From NCBI GenBank assembly GCA_007693595.1, contig REDI01000010.1, positions 62,001 to 126,000 on the forward strand: a stretch of 64,000 nt of DNA, read 5' to 3'. Positions 1-8,314 of the stretch are shown here, piece after piece. The position numbers and the translations under genes were made by a program. Position 1 is the stretch's first letter, and every line of letters starts with the position of its first letter. The notes under the pieces were generated by a model that was given only the letters and a program-made list of their open reading frames with translations, was not told the origin of the DNA and searched no databases. The DNA is from Deltaproteobacteria bacterium. Lineage in GTDB: Bacteria; Myxococcota_A; UBA796; GCA-2862545.

Positions 1-434
1 AAGATGCGTCCGCCCTCGCCGAGCAGGTCTCGCGCGACCAGATCCTGCACCCAGTACACGAGGCTGTTCGCCATGACGTCGAGGGTCATGTCGAGGTGCC
101 GGCGACCGATGCTCGGATCCCCAAGGAAGGGGCGAAGGGTGCCGAAGGCCAGGCTGTGCAGGACGATCCCCACCTGGCCCCCGTGCTCCGCCAGCCCCGC
201 GGCGAGGGCGTCGAGGGCCTCGGCGCGGGTGTCGTCCGAGGCGGCGTTTCCGTTGTGGAAGATCACCGGCACGCTGTGGCTGCGGAGCTCTTCGATCAGC
301 GCCTCGACCTGTGGGAGCGTGCCCCGCCTATCCATGTGGGCGCCAAAGATTGGGTGCCCGGCCTGGGCGAAGGCCCGCGCCGCTGCAGCTCCAAAGCCGG
401 AGCTCGAACCAAGAATGACGACCCAGGGCTTCAC
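1..434 (-). CDS. SDR-family oxidoreductase, C-terminus beyond window edge
   Basis: Partial short-chain dehydrogenase/reductase of about 143 visible residues. It starts with GTG at 434, which overlaps the TGA of the upstream parvulin gene (GTGA), so the two are probably translationally coupled. The N-terminal nucleotide-binding loop reads GSSSGFG, preceded by the strand WVVIL. A later HSLAFG stretch resembles the HSxAF strand of enoyl-ACP-reductase-like SDRs. The catalytic Tyr/Lys region lies outside the window, so substrate and cofactor preference cannot be judged. SDR family is well supported; an enoyl-reductase role is only a resemblance. Confidence 0.8.
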   Translation of the reverse strand, partial: MKPWVVILGSSSGFGAAAARAFAQAGHPIFGAHMDRRGTLPQVEALIEELRSHSVPVIFHNGNAASDDTRAEALDALAAGLAEHGGQVGIVLHSLAFGTLRPFLGDPSIGRRHLDMTLDVMANSLVYWVQDLVARDLLGEGGRI

Positions 435-1303
435 TCTGCGTCCTCCGCGCCGCTAGGGGCATCGGCGGCCGGGGGATCGGCGAAGGCGGCGGCGACATAC
501 TCGACGTCGGCCTCGTTCATGAGCTCGGCGCGCGCGCTCTTCATGGCGTCGACCTTGATCGCGTCGGCGATCTGATCCCGCACTTCGTCGAGGGGGGTGG
601 CGTCGCGGCGGTCGGTCACCTTGAGCAGGTGGAAGCCGAGGCGCCCTTCGATCGGGCCGACGACCTCGCCGATCTCGGCGGTCTCCCAAGCGCTCTTGAG
701 CTCACGGGCAGGCGGGCGGACCGTCCAGCCGAGGTCGCCGCCGTTCTGACGAGCGCTCCGATCGACAGAGTGCTCCTTGGCGGCGGCCAAAAAGTCGACC
801 TCACCCCCTCGGATCTGCTTGGCGACTTCTTCGGCCTTGTCCTGTTTCTTGATCAGGATGTGCTGCACTTGGGCGCTCGGACGCTTGAACTGCACGGCCA
901 TGGCGTCGTAGCGCTCTTGGATCGCTTCGTCGGTGATCGCGGCCTTGCCGATGCGCTCCAGCATGACGTTGGCGAGGATCTCGCGCTGAGCCAGGGCCAC
1001 GGAGTCTTGGACCTCGGGGTCGAGGTGGAGGCCGTCTTCGATGGCGCGTTGGTAGAGCAGCTCGGCGAAGGCGAGGCGATCGACGACATCGCGCATGCGC
1101 TTCGGATCGTTGAGCAGGGCCTCGCGCTGGGCCTGCGGGACCGGCCGGAGCCCGATGTCGACCAGCTTCTGGGTGACGGGGTTGCCGTTGACCTTGACCA
1201 GGACCTCGCCGTCGAGCTCGAGCTGACCCGGAATGGGCGGCTCGGGCGGTGGGCCGCCGTTGCAGGCGAAGACCAAGAAGAGGGGGACGATCAGTGAGCG
1301 CAC
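431..1303 (-). CDS. Parvulin-type peptidyl-prolyl isomerase lipoprotein (PpiC/PrsA/SurA-like)
   Basis: 290-residue predicted lipoprotein that should assist folding of exported proteins in the periplasm. The N-terminus is a short signal ending LVFAC, with the lipidated Cys at residue 14. Residues 60-140 form a SurA_N-like helical region. Residues 145-233 form the parvulin rotamase domain, with QHILIKK, a GGDLGW turn and a terminal GFHLLKV strand. The GTG at 1303 is chosen because GGAGG lies four bases upstream and the lipobox follows directly. A longer in-frame start at 1480 would run through the divergent thioesterase gene. A GTGA overlap links it to the downstream SDR. The C-terminal tail is Ala/Asp-rich. 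Confidence 0.85.
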   Translation of the reverse strand: MRSLIVPLFLVFACNGGPPPEPPIPGQLELDGEVLVKVNGNPVTQKLVDIGLRPVPQAQREALLNDPKRMRDVVDRLAFAELLYQRAIEDGLHLDPEVQDSVALAQREILANVMLERIGKAAITDEAIQERYDAMAVQFKRPSAQVQHILIKKQDKAEEVAKQIRGGEVDFLAAAKEHSVDRSARQNGGDLGWTVRPPARELKSAWETAEIGEVVGPIEGRLGFHLLKVTDRRDATPLDEVRDQIADAIKVDAMKSARAELMNEADVEYVAAAFADPPAADAPSGAEDAE

Positions 1304-1420
1304 GGGGCCTCCAGAGCTTTGAGGCGGGCGCGTATCTCGGCGAAGCGTCCGTGACCACCACGACCCTACGGGCGCGTCATCTCGCCGCGCAGCCGTTAAG
1401 TGTTGAGAACAGGAGGTCCC

Positions 1421-1855
1421 TTGCCCCGGTTTCATGAGCGCGTCATGGGGGTCTACTTCGACGATCTCGACCCCTTCCATGTGCTACACAACGCAAGATA
1501 TCTACTTCTCTTCGAGCGAACACTGGGTTCACTCTGGGAAGAGATGGGCTTCGGTTCGCTCCAAGGAAGCGCCGAGGCCATGCACCTCGTGCGGGCGAAC
1601 ACCATCGCCTACCATCGACCCATCCAGGGCACGGGCAAGGTGAGGGTGAGGGTCTGGATCGAGCGGCTGGGTCGCACGTCGCTCACCTTCGGCTTCTCGG
1701 TCATGCCCATCGACGAAGACGTCGAGGCCGCCACCGGGGAGCGGGTCGTCGTCCACGTCGAGCACGGTACGTGGCAGCCCCGCCCTTGGAACGAGGACTT
1801 TCGCTCCAAGGTGGCGCCGTGGGTGGTGGCGCAGGCGCTCGGGGAGGTCTCGTGA
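1421..1855 (+). CDS. Acyl-CoA thioesterase, hot-dog fold (4-HBT/YbgC-like)
   Basis: 144-residue cytoplasmic hot-dog-fold thioesterase that should hydrolyse acyl-CoA or acyl-ACP thioesters. Residues 11-24 give the signature region VYFDDLDPFHVLHN; Asp17 aligns with the catalytic Asp of 4-hydroxybenzoyl-CoA thioesterase, and a Tyr/Glu/Arg helix follows. A TTG at 1421 is preferred because AGGAGGT sits just upstream; an in-frame ATG at 1445 would cut into the first strand. The stop overlaps the GTG of the next gene (GTGA), suggesting a two-gene operon. The physiological substrate is not apparent. Confidence 0.82.
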   Translation: MPRFHERVMGVYFDDLDPFHVLHNARYLLLFERTLGSLWEEMGFGSLQGSAEAMHLVRANTIAYHRPIQGTGKVRVRVWIERLGRTSLTFGFSVMPIDEDVEAATGERVVVHVEHGTWQPRPWNEDFRSKVAPWVVAQALGEVS

Positions 1856-2844
1856 TCGCCTGGGTCCTGCTGCTGCTCGCGCTGGGGATCGAGGCGAGGG
1901 CCCAAGACGCCCCCGAGGCCTCGCCCGACACGACGGCGCCCGCCGAGGCTGATCCGGTGGCCAAGCCCGATCCGCTCAAGCGGCTGCCCAAGCCCAAGGA
2001 AGCCGCCGAGAAGGCCCCGCCCCCCGAGCGCCTCGAAGAGGTCCAGCAGGAGCAGCTCGAGGAGGCAGAGGACGAGGATGCGCCGCCCGACTGGGACGCG
2101 ATCGAGGTCGGTGTCGACCTCACGCCCCCTTACGACGACGAAGACGTCGATGAGGAGGTCACGGTCTGGGGCACCGCCGCCATTCGCCAGGCCCGCGACC
2201 GGCTGGTGCTGCGGATGATCTCGGCAGGTTGGGACCCGAAGTCCCGAAAAGAGGACGGCACGATCGTCTTCAAGGGGCCCGAGTCCTGGATGGGCGCCGC
2301 CATGATCTCGCCCGACGGGATGCTCGAGTTTCGGCGGAGCTACGTGAGCGTCGGGCGTCAGTACGACGTCCCGCTCCCTCCTGGGGCACAGTCCGCCGCT
2401 CGGGATCGATCCCTGCTCAACGACCCGTCCTCCGGGCGGGTCGGGGGCATCACGGGTCCCGCCTCCAAGCGCAAGCTCCGTGGGGTCCGCCAGGAGCTGC
2501 AGCGAGAGGTCGAGGACGATCTTCGCCACATGCGCCGAGTGCTCTCCGAGACCGTCCTCCAAGAGCGCCTCTCGGCGTTGCCCGACAAGCTGGATCGGCT
2601 CTGGCGTGAAGGCCTCGCACTCAAGGGAACCGAGCCGCTCGCGACCCACGCCGACCGCCGCGCCGCGGTGATCGACTACTGGGCCAGCCGTCCCGACAGC
2701 CGCGATGGTCGCATGACCCAGCGGGTCGTCTCGGACTGGGCCGGCCAGGTCGTCCAGAACAGCCCTCACCCCTTTACTCCCGAAGAGATCGAGTACGCTC
2801 GAACCCAGCGGCCCGACCTGCCGCCCCTGGTGCAGGAGCGGTGA
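1852..2844 (+). CDS. Secreted protein of unknown function with acidic linker
   Basis: 330 residues, not recognised. It begins with a hydrophobic signal (IAWVLLLLALG, then an EARAQ cleavage region), so it is probably exported to the periplasm or beyond. Residues 20-95 are a low-complexity Ala/Pro/Glu/Asp-rich linker. After that comes a more ordered part, including VTVWGTAAIRQARDRLVLRM and a Gly/Trp-containing segment. The C-terminal third looks helical and charged. The GTG start at 1852 overlaps the thioesterase stop and is preceded by GGGGAGG, so translation is probably coupled to it. No catalytic motif was found. Confidence 0.7.
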   Translation: MIAWVLLLLALGIEARAQDAPEASPDTTAPAEADPVAKPDPLKRLPKPKEAAEKAPPPERLEEVQQEQLEEAEDEDAPPDWDAIEVGVDLTPPYDDEDVDEEVTVWGTAAIRQARDRLVLRMISAGWDPKSRKEDGTIVFKGPESWMGAAMISPDGMLEFRRSYVSVGRQYDVPLPPGAQSAARDRSLLNDPSSGRVGGITGPASKRKLRGVRQELQREVEDDLRHMRRVLSETVLQERLSALPDKLDRLWREGLALKGTEPLATHADRRAAVIDYWASRPDSRDGRMTQRVVSDWAGQVVQNSPHPFTPEEIEYARTQRPDLPPLVQER

Positions 2845-2851
2845 TCGGGAT

Positions 2852-2880
2852 CAGGTTATTGTCATTATGACAATAACCTG
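2852..2880. promoter_or_regulatory. Perfect 14+1+14 bp palindrome, candidate operator
   Basis: Two 14-base arms, CAGGTTATTGTCAT and ATGACAATAACCTG, flank a single central T at 2866 with no mismatch. The element is AT-rich in GC-rich surroundings. It sits in the 74-base gap before the PhyH dioxygenase gene, ending 38 bases before its ATG. A one-base spacer and the absence of a T-tract fit a dimeric repressor site better than an intrinsic terminator. The binding protein is unknown; a terminator for the gene ending at 2844 remains possible. Confidence 0.6.
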
Positions 2881-2918
2881 GTGACTCCGGGGGTCCTCGT
2901 CTTGGAGATTGGCGCCTC

Positions 2919-3665
2919 ATGGATCCACTTCTAGCGCTCGATCGCGATGGCTACGCGGTCCTTCGACGTTTCGTCGGGACCTCCGAGGTGGCGTCGATGT
3001 CGCGGGGCTTCGATCGGCTCCTGCGCCAGGCGGCCGCGCTGCGCGAGACCGGGGATCATCACGGCGCCCGCTTCGTCCTCGATCCAGACCCCTTTCGTCT
3101 CCACCGGGTGGTCTGGTGCGGTGCCGCCGCGCCAGAGCTCCGGCTGGGCGACGACCCACGCTTCGTCGCGCTGGCCTGTCGCATCCTCGGTCGTCCGCGC
3201 GTCATGCAGCTCATCCAGCAAGCGCACTTCAAGCTGCCGGGGGACGGCGTGTCGTTCTCCTGGCACCAAGATGCTTCGAACCGTCGGTACGGCACCGACC
3301 TCTGGACCGATGGAAGCGGTGAGGGCAGCTTCGTGCAGATGGCCCTCGCCATCGATCCCACCCCCTCAGGCACGGGTCCTCTCGCGGTGATCCCTGGCAG
3401 CCACCGCCTCGGCTTCGTCGCCGATCCTCTGACCGGCGCGCTCCCGCCGGGCGCCTTCGACCCGAGCCAGGCGGTCGAGCTTCACCTCGATCCTGGAGAT
3501 CTGGTCGTGTTCGGCCCCTTCCTCGTGCACGGCAGCCGCGCCAACCGCTCGACCCAGCCACGGCGTCTGTTCTTGCAGGGCTACGCCCTTCCTGGCGCAA
3601 ACCGAAGGGTCTATCCTGGCTGCGGCCTGGGGGTCGAGCGGAGGGTCGCCCCGCGGGAGCCCTGA
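2919..3665 (+). CDS. Phytanoyl-CoA dioxygenase (PhyH) family Fe(II)/2-oxoglutarate oxygenase
   Basis: 248-residue enzyme predicted to hydroxylate an organic substrate using Fe(II), O2 and 2-oxoglutarate. The facial triad is visible: H116 and D118 in SWHQDA, and distal H204 in FLVHGSRAN. An Arg in QPRRLF about a dozen residues later would bind the co-substrate carboxylate. The segment GPLAVIPGSHR is typical of the family's double-stranded beta-helix core. Length is within the family range. It stands alone on the plus strand behind the palindrome at 2852-2880, which may control it. The substrate cannot be predicted; family members act on fatty acyl-CoAs, halogenated metabolites or ectoine. Confidence 0.85.
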   Translation: MDPLLALDRDGYAVLRRFVGTSEVASMSRGFDRLLRQAAALRETGDHHGARFVLDPDPFRLHRVVWCGAAAPELRLGDDPRFVALACRILGRPRVMQLIQQAHFKLPGDGVSFSWHQDASNRRYGTDLWTDGSGEGSFVQMALAIDPTPSGTGPLAVIPGSHRLGFVADPLTGALPPGAFDPSQAVELHLDPGDLVVFGPFLVHGSRANRSTQPRRLFLQGYALPGANRRVYPGCGLGVERRVAPREP

Positions 3666-3756
3666 GGGTCGGTCATGCCCCTCTTGCCTCTCGTAGGGCG
3701 TGGAGCAGGGCTTGCACGGACTCCAAGACGCAAGAGCGGCGAGCGGGACCCGTTCC

Positions 3757-4890
3757 TTACGAACACTCCTCTCGAGCCTTGAGCGGGCCCGTTCGGCGAA
3801 GCTCGGCCATCTTGTCGTCGACCCAGGCCTGTTCTCGCACCGCCGCCTCGGCGAAGGCGCGATGGACACCGCGATGTCGGAAGGCGTGGGCCGACCAGGT
3901 GAGGACCGGCTCGAAACCACGAGCGAACTTGTGCTCGCCGCCGTGGCCCGGCTCATAGACGGCGAGCCCCTCGGCGATGCAGCGCTCGATGCCTTGGTAG
4001 TAGCAGAGCTCGAAGTGGAGGAAGGGGATGCGCTCGAGCTGGCCGGCATAGCGCCCGTACAAGCGATCGCCCTTCTGTACGCACATGGCGGCACCGACCG
4101 GCTCATCCCCCTTCTTTGCGATCACCAAGCGAAGCCGGTGAGAGAAGTGCTCGGCGAGGTGCTCGAAGAAGCGGGCGTTGAGAAAGCGATCGGTGTCGCC
4201 GTAGTGACGGACGGTGGCGTCATAGGCACGCCACATCAGCGCCATGTCGGCCGGTGTGGGATCCTCGACCCACGAGAAGTGCAGCTCGCTCAGTGCGGCT
4301 CGCTCGCGGCGGATCTCTTTGCGCTTGCGGCTACGGAAGCGGGCGAGGAAGGAGTCGAAGTCTCGGTAGTCGTGGTTGAGCCAGTGGTATTGGTACTGCA
4401 CGCGGGGGAAGAGCCCGGCGCTGGCGGCGAGGGCGGCCTCGGCCTCGGTGGGGAAGAAGAGGTGCAGGCCATGGGTGTGGGGGAAGGCCTTGGCGACCGC
4501 CTCGAGGACGGCGAGCCTCTCGTTGGGCTCGCGGCTCTTGTGATGCAGCAGGCGCTCCCCCGCGACGGGGGTGAAGGGCACACCCAGGATCACCTTGGGC
4601 TCTAGCGTTAGCCCGGCGTCGTGGGCGGCGCGGCTCCAGTGCCCCTGGTAGACGAACTGCCCGCTCTCGTGCTCGACGATCCAAGCGGGGGCGCCGCCGA
4701 CGAGCAGCCCGTCTTGCTCGAGGGTGATCGGCCTGGGCTGCCAGCCGGTGTCCGCGCAGGCGGCGCCGGATCGCTCCAGTCCCCACAGCCAGGCGTGCTC
4801 GACGAAGGGGGAGGCGTCCTGGGCGAGGTCGTCCCAGGCGGTGGGATCGACCTCGGACCAGCTCTGGTGAACCGTGGCGCGAAGCTTCAC
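3757..4890 (-). CDS. DUF482/COG3146 predicted N-acyltransferase (GNAT-like)
   Basis: 377-residue protein of the DUF482/COG3146 family, which has a FemAB-like acyltransferase fold; the substrate is unknown. Recognisable parts are the N-terminal WDDLAQDASPFVEHAWLWGLERSG, the central YHWLNHDYRDFDSFLARF leading into a basic RSRKRKEIRRER helix, and late YYQGIERCIAEGLAVYEPGHGGEHK and RGFEPV. The GTG at 4890 (VKLRATVH) gives the usual family N-terminus; a TTG at 4920 is an alternative, and neither has a clear ribosome site. The 3' end converges on the PhyH gene. It is divergent from the sigma-54-preceded gene at 5006. Confidence 0.8.
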   Translation of the reverse strand: MKLRATVHQSWSEVDPTAWDDLAQDASPFVEHAWLWGLERSGAACADTGWQPRPITLEQDGLLVGGAPAWIVEHESGQFVYQGHWSRAAHDAGLTLEPKVILGVPFTPVAGERLLHHKSREPNERLAVLEAVAKAFPHTHGLHLFFPTEAEAALAASAGLFPRVQYQYHWLNHDYRDFDSFLARFRSRKRKEIRRERAALSELHFSWVEDPTPADMALMWRAYDATVRHYGDTDRFLNARFFEHLAEHFSHRLRLVIAKKGDEPVGAAMCVQKGDRLYGRYAGQLERIPFLHFELCYYQGIERCIAEGLAVYEPGHGGEHKFARGFEPVLTWSAHAFRHRGVHRAFAEAAVREQAWVDDKMAELRRTGPLKAREECS

Positions 4891-4957
4891 ATCGGGCCCA
4901 TAGCCCGGTCGCGTCGACAAGGCATTGACCAGACGAGACGAACAGCGACGAACGGGA

Positions 4958-4972
4958 TGGCACCTCTCTTGC
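4958..4972 (+). promoter_or_regulatory. Sigma-54 (RpoN) -24/-12 promoter
   Basis: TGGCAC at 4958-4963, five bases, then TTGC at 4969-4972. The invariant GG and GC are separated by exactly ten bases, which is the canonical -24/-12 geometry. Transcription would begin near 4984, about 22 bases before the ATG at 5006, with the ribosome site GGAGGAG between. This is an exact match to the core consensus in an intergenic region on the correct strand. Confidence 0.7.
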
Positions 4973-5005
4973 GTCTATAGGGGTGGAGACAGACGAGGAG
5001 GAGCC

Positions 5006-5641
5006 ATGTCAACCCGGATCAGAGCCATCGCAGAAGGATTGTTCGACGCGGACTGTCCCCTGATCTACGCCGCGGCCGGCGCCGAGGTGATCGCACAGCT
5101 CGAGGGGCGACGACCCTTCGATCGCGACATGGGTGTCCTGCTTGACGCCATGGCTGTGGGCCTGCCCGAGGTGCATGCTCAGGCGCGGCTCTCCGCTGAG
5201 GTGGTGCGCCTCGAGGTCGGCTTGGCCACGGCGGCGCTCGCCCTCCTTCGAGCCGAGATCCGGCCGTCCGCGCTTCGGGGGCTGCGCCCGCTCCTCAAGG
5301 ACATCGGGCCCCCGGATTGGGTGGGCTCGCAAGCCACCGTCGTCGAACGGGCTGGCTTGGAGCTCCTCGCTCGCCGCCCCTGGTCGGCCCGCCGGTGCGC
5401 CAACGTGCTCGTCCAACGAGGGGAGCCGGGCCTCGCGCGGTGGATTCGTATCGCGGCCGCCCAGATCGAGCGGGGTGTCCCGCTCATCGCGCTCGAGAGG
5501 GGTATGGAGCACGCGGCCCGAGATCGCGCCATGCTCACCCCGGCCGCCCGGATCACCCTGCGCCTGCTGACCCAGGCGTATGGGGAGGAGCCCGACGCGC
5601 GCCACGTGCCTGGCGGCTCGACGGTCGCCGTCGCGGTATGA
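5006..5641 (+). CDS. Protein of unknown function behind a sigma-54 promoter
   Basis: 211 residues, not recognised. The sequence is Ala/Leu/Arg-rich and predicted helical throughout, with no signal peptide, membrane segment or catalytic motif. It may be an all-alpha repeat or adaptor-like protein. ATG at 5006 is chosen because GGAGGAG lies four bases upstream and a canonical sigma-54 motif lies at 4958-4972. Longer in-frame starts from 4925 would read through that promoter. It is followed 41 bases later by the leucyltransferase gene on the same strand, so the two may be co-transcribed. Sigma-54 control implies an activator protein encoded elsewhere. Confidence 0.75.
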   Translation: MSTRIRAIAEGLFDADCPLIYAAAGAEVIAQLEGRRPFDRDMGVLLDAMAVGLPEVHAQARLSAEVVRLEVGLATAALALLRAEIRPSALRGLRPLLKDIGPPDWVGSQATVVERAGLELLARRPWSARRCANVLVQRGEPGLARWIRIAAAQIERGVPLIALERGMEHAARDRAMLTPAARITLRLLTQAYGEEPDARHVPGGSTVAVAV

Positions 5642-5682
5642 CACGCTGAGGAGCGCCGTCGCCGTTCTGCTCGAGGGTCTTG

Positions 5683-6477
5683 ATGCGTCGCGAGAAGCTG
5701 GTTCATACAGGCTTTCAGTCTTGTCCGTACCTGCCGGGCCGGGTGGCGCGGCTTCCGCTGTACCGCCAGATGGAGGCGCTCACGCCCGCACAGACTGACG
5801 AGTCCTTCGCCGCGGCCGAGCGCCGGGTGGGGCACAACCTCTACCGGGTGGCCTGCCCCACGTGCATCGCCTGCGAAGGACTGCGGATCTGCGTCCAGGA
5901 CTTCGCGCCCACCCGAAGCCAGGCCAGGGTCGCGCGCCGCTGGCGTCGACTGGGCGAGCGACTTCAGGTCGACATCGGGCCTCCCAGGTGTGATCAAGAG
6001 CGCTTAGACCTCTACCATCGTCACAAGGTCGAGCGGGGCCTCGGCGATCCCGACGATCCCCTCGAGGCCCCGGGCTACGAGGCGTGGCTCGTGCGATCGT
6101 GCGTCAAGACCCTCGAGATGGCCTACCGGATCGACGGGCGACTGGTCGCGGTCGGCATCGTCGACGTCGGCGAGACCGCTTCGAGCTCCGTCTACTTCTA
6201 CTTCGACCCCGCGCCCGAGGTCGCGCGCTTGAGCCCCGGGGTCTACTCCGTCCTGCGCGAGGTCGAGCTCGGTCGGGCCCACCAGCGCCGGTATCACTAC
6301 CTGGGCCTCTATGTGGCAGAGTGCAAGGAGCTAAGGTATAAAGGGAACTACTATCCGCACGAGCGGCGCGTTCACGGGGTATGGCGACCCGTGCTCGGCC
6401 CGGATCAGGGGATCGCCTCGACCAGCAGCGAGACCGGCAGGAAGAGCGGGATGAGCACATCGCCGAAGAGTACGTAG
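5683..6477 (+). CDS. bpt: Aspartate/glutamate leucyltransferase (L/F-transferase class, Bpt)
   Basis: 264-residue Bpt/ATE-family enzyme that transfers leucine from Leu-tRNA onto proteins with N-terminal Asp or Glu, marking them for ClpAP via the N-end rule. N-terminal features match: CPYLPGRVARLPLY, then YRVACPTCIACEGLR with paired Cys-x2-Cys, then APTRSQARVARR. The C-terminal half contains VYFYFDP and the LGLYVAECKELRYKGNYYPHE block conserved in ATE enzymes. The ATG at 5683 has a GAGG upstream; the preceding TTG is redundant. The last 73 bases overlap the convergent prepilin peptidase gene. Confidence 0.9.
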   Translation: MRREKLVHTGFQSCPYLPGRVARLPLYRQMEALTPAQTDESFAAAERRVGHNLYRVACPTCIACEGLRICVQDFAPTRSQARVARRWRRLGERLQVDIGPPRCDQERLDLYHRHKVERGLGDPDDPLEAPGYEAWLVRSCVKTLEMAYRIDGRLVAVGIVDVGETASSSVYFYFDPAPEVARLSPGVYSVLREVELGRAHQRRYHYLGLYVAECKELRYKGNYYPHERRVHGVWRPVLGPDQGIASTSSETGRKSGMSTSPKST

Positions 6478-7250
6478 ATCACCGAGACGAGCCCGAGGAC
6501 CGGCCCGAGGGGTAGGTAGCTGCGTCGCCGGGTCCAGATCAGGTGAAGCAGGCCGATCCCTGAGGCGAGCAGGCTGCCCGCCAGGAGCACGACCCACACC
6601 CCGGGGATCGCACCGAGGAAGGCCCCGATCATCGCCATGAGCTTGGCGTCGCCCCAGCCCAGAGCCTCGCGGCCCGTCAGGACCCGACCAAGGATCGCGA
6701 AGAGAGCCATGATCAGTCCGCCACCGGCAGCCCCCAAGATGGATTGCTGGATCGAGACGGCGGGCCACCCCTCGAAGCCCGCGTAGTGCAGACCGACCAT
6801 GCCGAGCACGCCGATCGGCACCGCCCAGGAGCTTGTTTGATCGGGGATGATCGAGTGTCGAAGATCCACGTAAGACATGACGATCATCGCACAGCAGAAG
6901 GTGAAGTAGACGAGCCAGGCGAGCAGCGTGGTGAGGCTGAGATCTTCGAAGCCGTCGACGAAGCGCTGGAAGAGCAGCCAGCCGATGAGCGCCGTGAGGA
7001 GCTCCACCAGGGGGTAGGTCGGGGCGATCGAGGCCCCGCAGTCTCGACACTTGCCGCGCAGCCAGAGGTAGGAGAGGATCGGGACGAGGTCGTACGGACG
7101 GATCCCGCTGCCGCAGCTCGGACAGTGAGACCGGGGTAGCAAGGAGGCGTCGTAGGGCCAGCGCGCGATGAGCACGTTCAGAAAGCTGCCGATGCACGCG
7201 CCGGTGACCACGGCGAAGCCAGCGTAGGTCGAAAGGAAGATGGCCTCCAT
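6405..7250 (-). CDS. pilD: Type 4 prepilin peptidase / N-methyltransferase (PilD family)
   Basis: 281-residue inner-membrane aspartic peptidase that cleaves and N-methylates type IV pilin or type II secretion pseudopilin precursors. The N-terminal domain has the zinc-binding tetracysteine Cys43, Cys46, Cys68 and Cys71. The catalytic aspartates are D129 in YVDLRHSIIPD and D201 in GWGDAKL. About seven hydrophobic segments follow the usual topology. ATG at 7250 overlaps by one base the stop of the upstream aminotransferase (TGATG). No pilin genes lie nearby, though the orphan CpaF ATPase is at 56.5 kb. The 3' end overlaps bpt. Confidence 0.9.
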   Translation of the reverse strand: MEAIFLSTYAGFAVVTGACIGSFLNVLIARWPYDASLLPRSHCPSCGSGIRPYDLVPILSYLWLRGKCRDCGASIAPTYPLVELLTALIGWLLFQRFVDGFEDLSLTTLLAWLVYFTFCCAMIVMSYVDLRHSIIPDQTSSWAVPIGVLGMVGLHYAGFEGWPAVSIQQSILGAAGGGLIMALFAILGRVLTGREALGWGDAKLMAMIGAFLGAIPGVWVVLLAGSLLASGIGLLHLIWTRRRSYLPLGPVLGLVSVIYVLFGDVLIPLFLPVSLLVEAIP

Positions 7251-8314
7251 CAGCGCACCTCGGATCGGAAGACCCGACAGACGTGGTCGATCTGAGGCTC
7301 GGAGAGCCCCGCGTGCACGGGCAGCGCGAGGAGCTCCTGGCAGAGGGTCTCGGCCAGGGGGCAGGGGGTGAGGCGGGCGCGCCCCTGCAAGGCGGGCTGA
7401 GCATGGAGGGGGCGAGGGTAGTAGATCGCTGTCTCGATCCCGTGGCGTGCGAGGATCTGGATGCAGCGATCGCGCTCTGAGACCCGCACGACGTAGTGAT
7501 GGACCGGGTGCTCCGGCTCGCGGGGGAGGGGGCGTACCCACTGAGGCAGCCCTCGATCGTAGCGGGTTGCGTGGGCGCGTCTTCGGGCCAGTCGCTCGTC
7601 GAGGCGGGGGGCCATCGCCACGAGGACCGCTGCCTGAACGGCGTCGAGGCGGCTATTCCGTCCGACGATCCCGTCGACGGCGTGGTGGAGATGGGCTCCG
7701 GCCAGGCCGTGGTTGGCGAGCGCGCGGGCCTTGGCGGCGAGGGTGGGATCGTCGGTGACGATGAAGCCCCCATCGCCAGCGCTTCCCCAGGTCTTGGTGG
7801 GGTAGGTCGAGCTGGCGCCGAGCAGGCCCTGACCGGGGCGGCCTCCGATGGCCTGGGCGAGGTCGTCGACGACCGGGACGCCGAGGTCGGGGTGAGGCGC
7901 CTGCGCACCGAAGAGGTGGACCGGCACGATCGCCTGGACCGAGGGAGACATGGCGCGGGTGGCGGCGCCGAGATCGAGCAGACCCCGCTCGTCGACATCG
8001 ACGATGACAGGGATCGCCCCGATGGCGCAGACCGCGCCCGCGGTGGCGAAGAAGCTGAGCGCCGGGACGATCACCTCGCCGCCTGGGCGGACCCCGGCGA
8101 CCTGGAGGGCGATCATCAGCGCGTCGGTGCCGCTGTTCACGCCGATGGCGTGGCTCCGGTGGAATCGGTCGGCGGCCAGGCGCTCGGCCTGAGCGACCCG
8201 GTCCCCCCCGACCCATCGGCCGGACCGCAAGACCTCGATCACCTCGCGCTCGATGAGCTCGGACGAGCCTCGGTACAGCCCTTGGAGGTCCGCCATGCGG
8301 ATCGCCGGGATCAC
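7250..8314 (-). CDS. DegT/DnrJ/EryC1/StrS family PLP aminotransferase
   Basis: 354-residue PLP enzyme of the sugar aminotransferase family, which aminates nucleotide-linked keto-sugars for surface polysaccharides or glycans. The PLP lysine is K174 in YPTKTWGSAGDGG. Other signatures are GVNSGTDALMIALQ (phosphate binding), VIVPALSFFATAGAV and VVDDLAQAIGG (aspartate for the pyridine nitrogen). The GTG at 8314 gives the usual family N-terminus (IPAIRMADLQGLY) and overlaps the upstream stop as GTGA. The downstream prepilin peptidase overlaps by one base. No other nucleotide-sugar genes lie beside it, so the sugar is unknown. Confidence 0.88.
   Translation of the reverse strand: MIPAIRMADLQGLYRGSSELIEREVIEVLRSGRWVGGDRVAQAERLAADRFHRSHAIGVNSGTDALMIALQVAGVRPGGEVIVPALSFFATAGAVCAIGAIPVIVDVDERGLLDLGAATRAMSPSVQAIVPVHLFGAQAPHPDLGVPVVDDLAQAIGGRPGQGLLGASSTYPTKTWGSAGDGGFIVTDDPTLAAKARALANHGLAGAHLHHAVDGIVGRNSRLDAVQAAVLVAMAPRLDERLARRRAHATRYDRGLPQWVRPLPREPEHPVHHYVVRVSERDRCIQILARHGIETAIYYPRPLHAQPALQGRARLTPCPLAETLCQELLALPVHAGLSEPQIDHVCRVFRSEVR

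Noticed and set aside
1304-1480. N-terminal extension of the parvulin gene to 1480
   Set aside because: It would overlap the divergent thioesterase; the GTG at 1303 has a ribosome site and a lipobox directly after it.
3700-4605. Long plus-strand frame opposite the DUF482 gene
   Set aside because: Composition mirrors codon position bias of the minus-strand gene, and it shows no recognisable motif or ribosome site.
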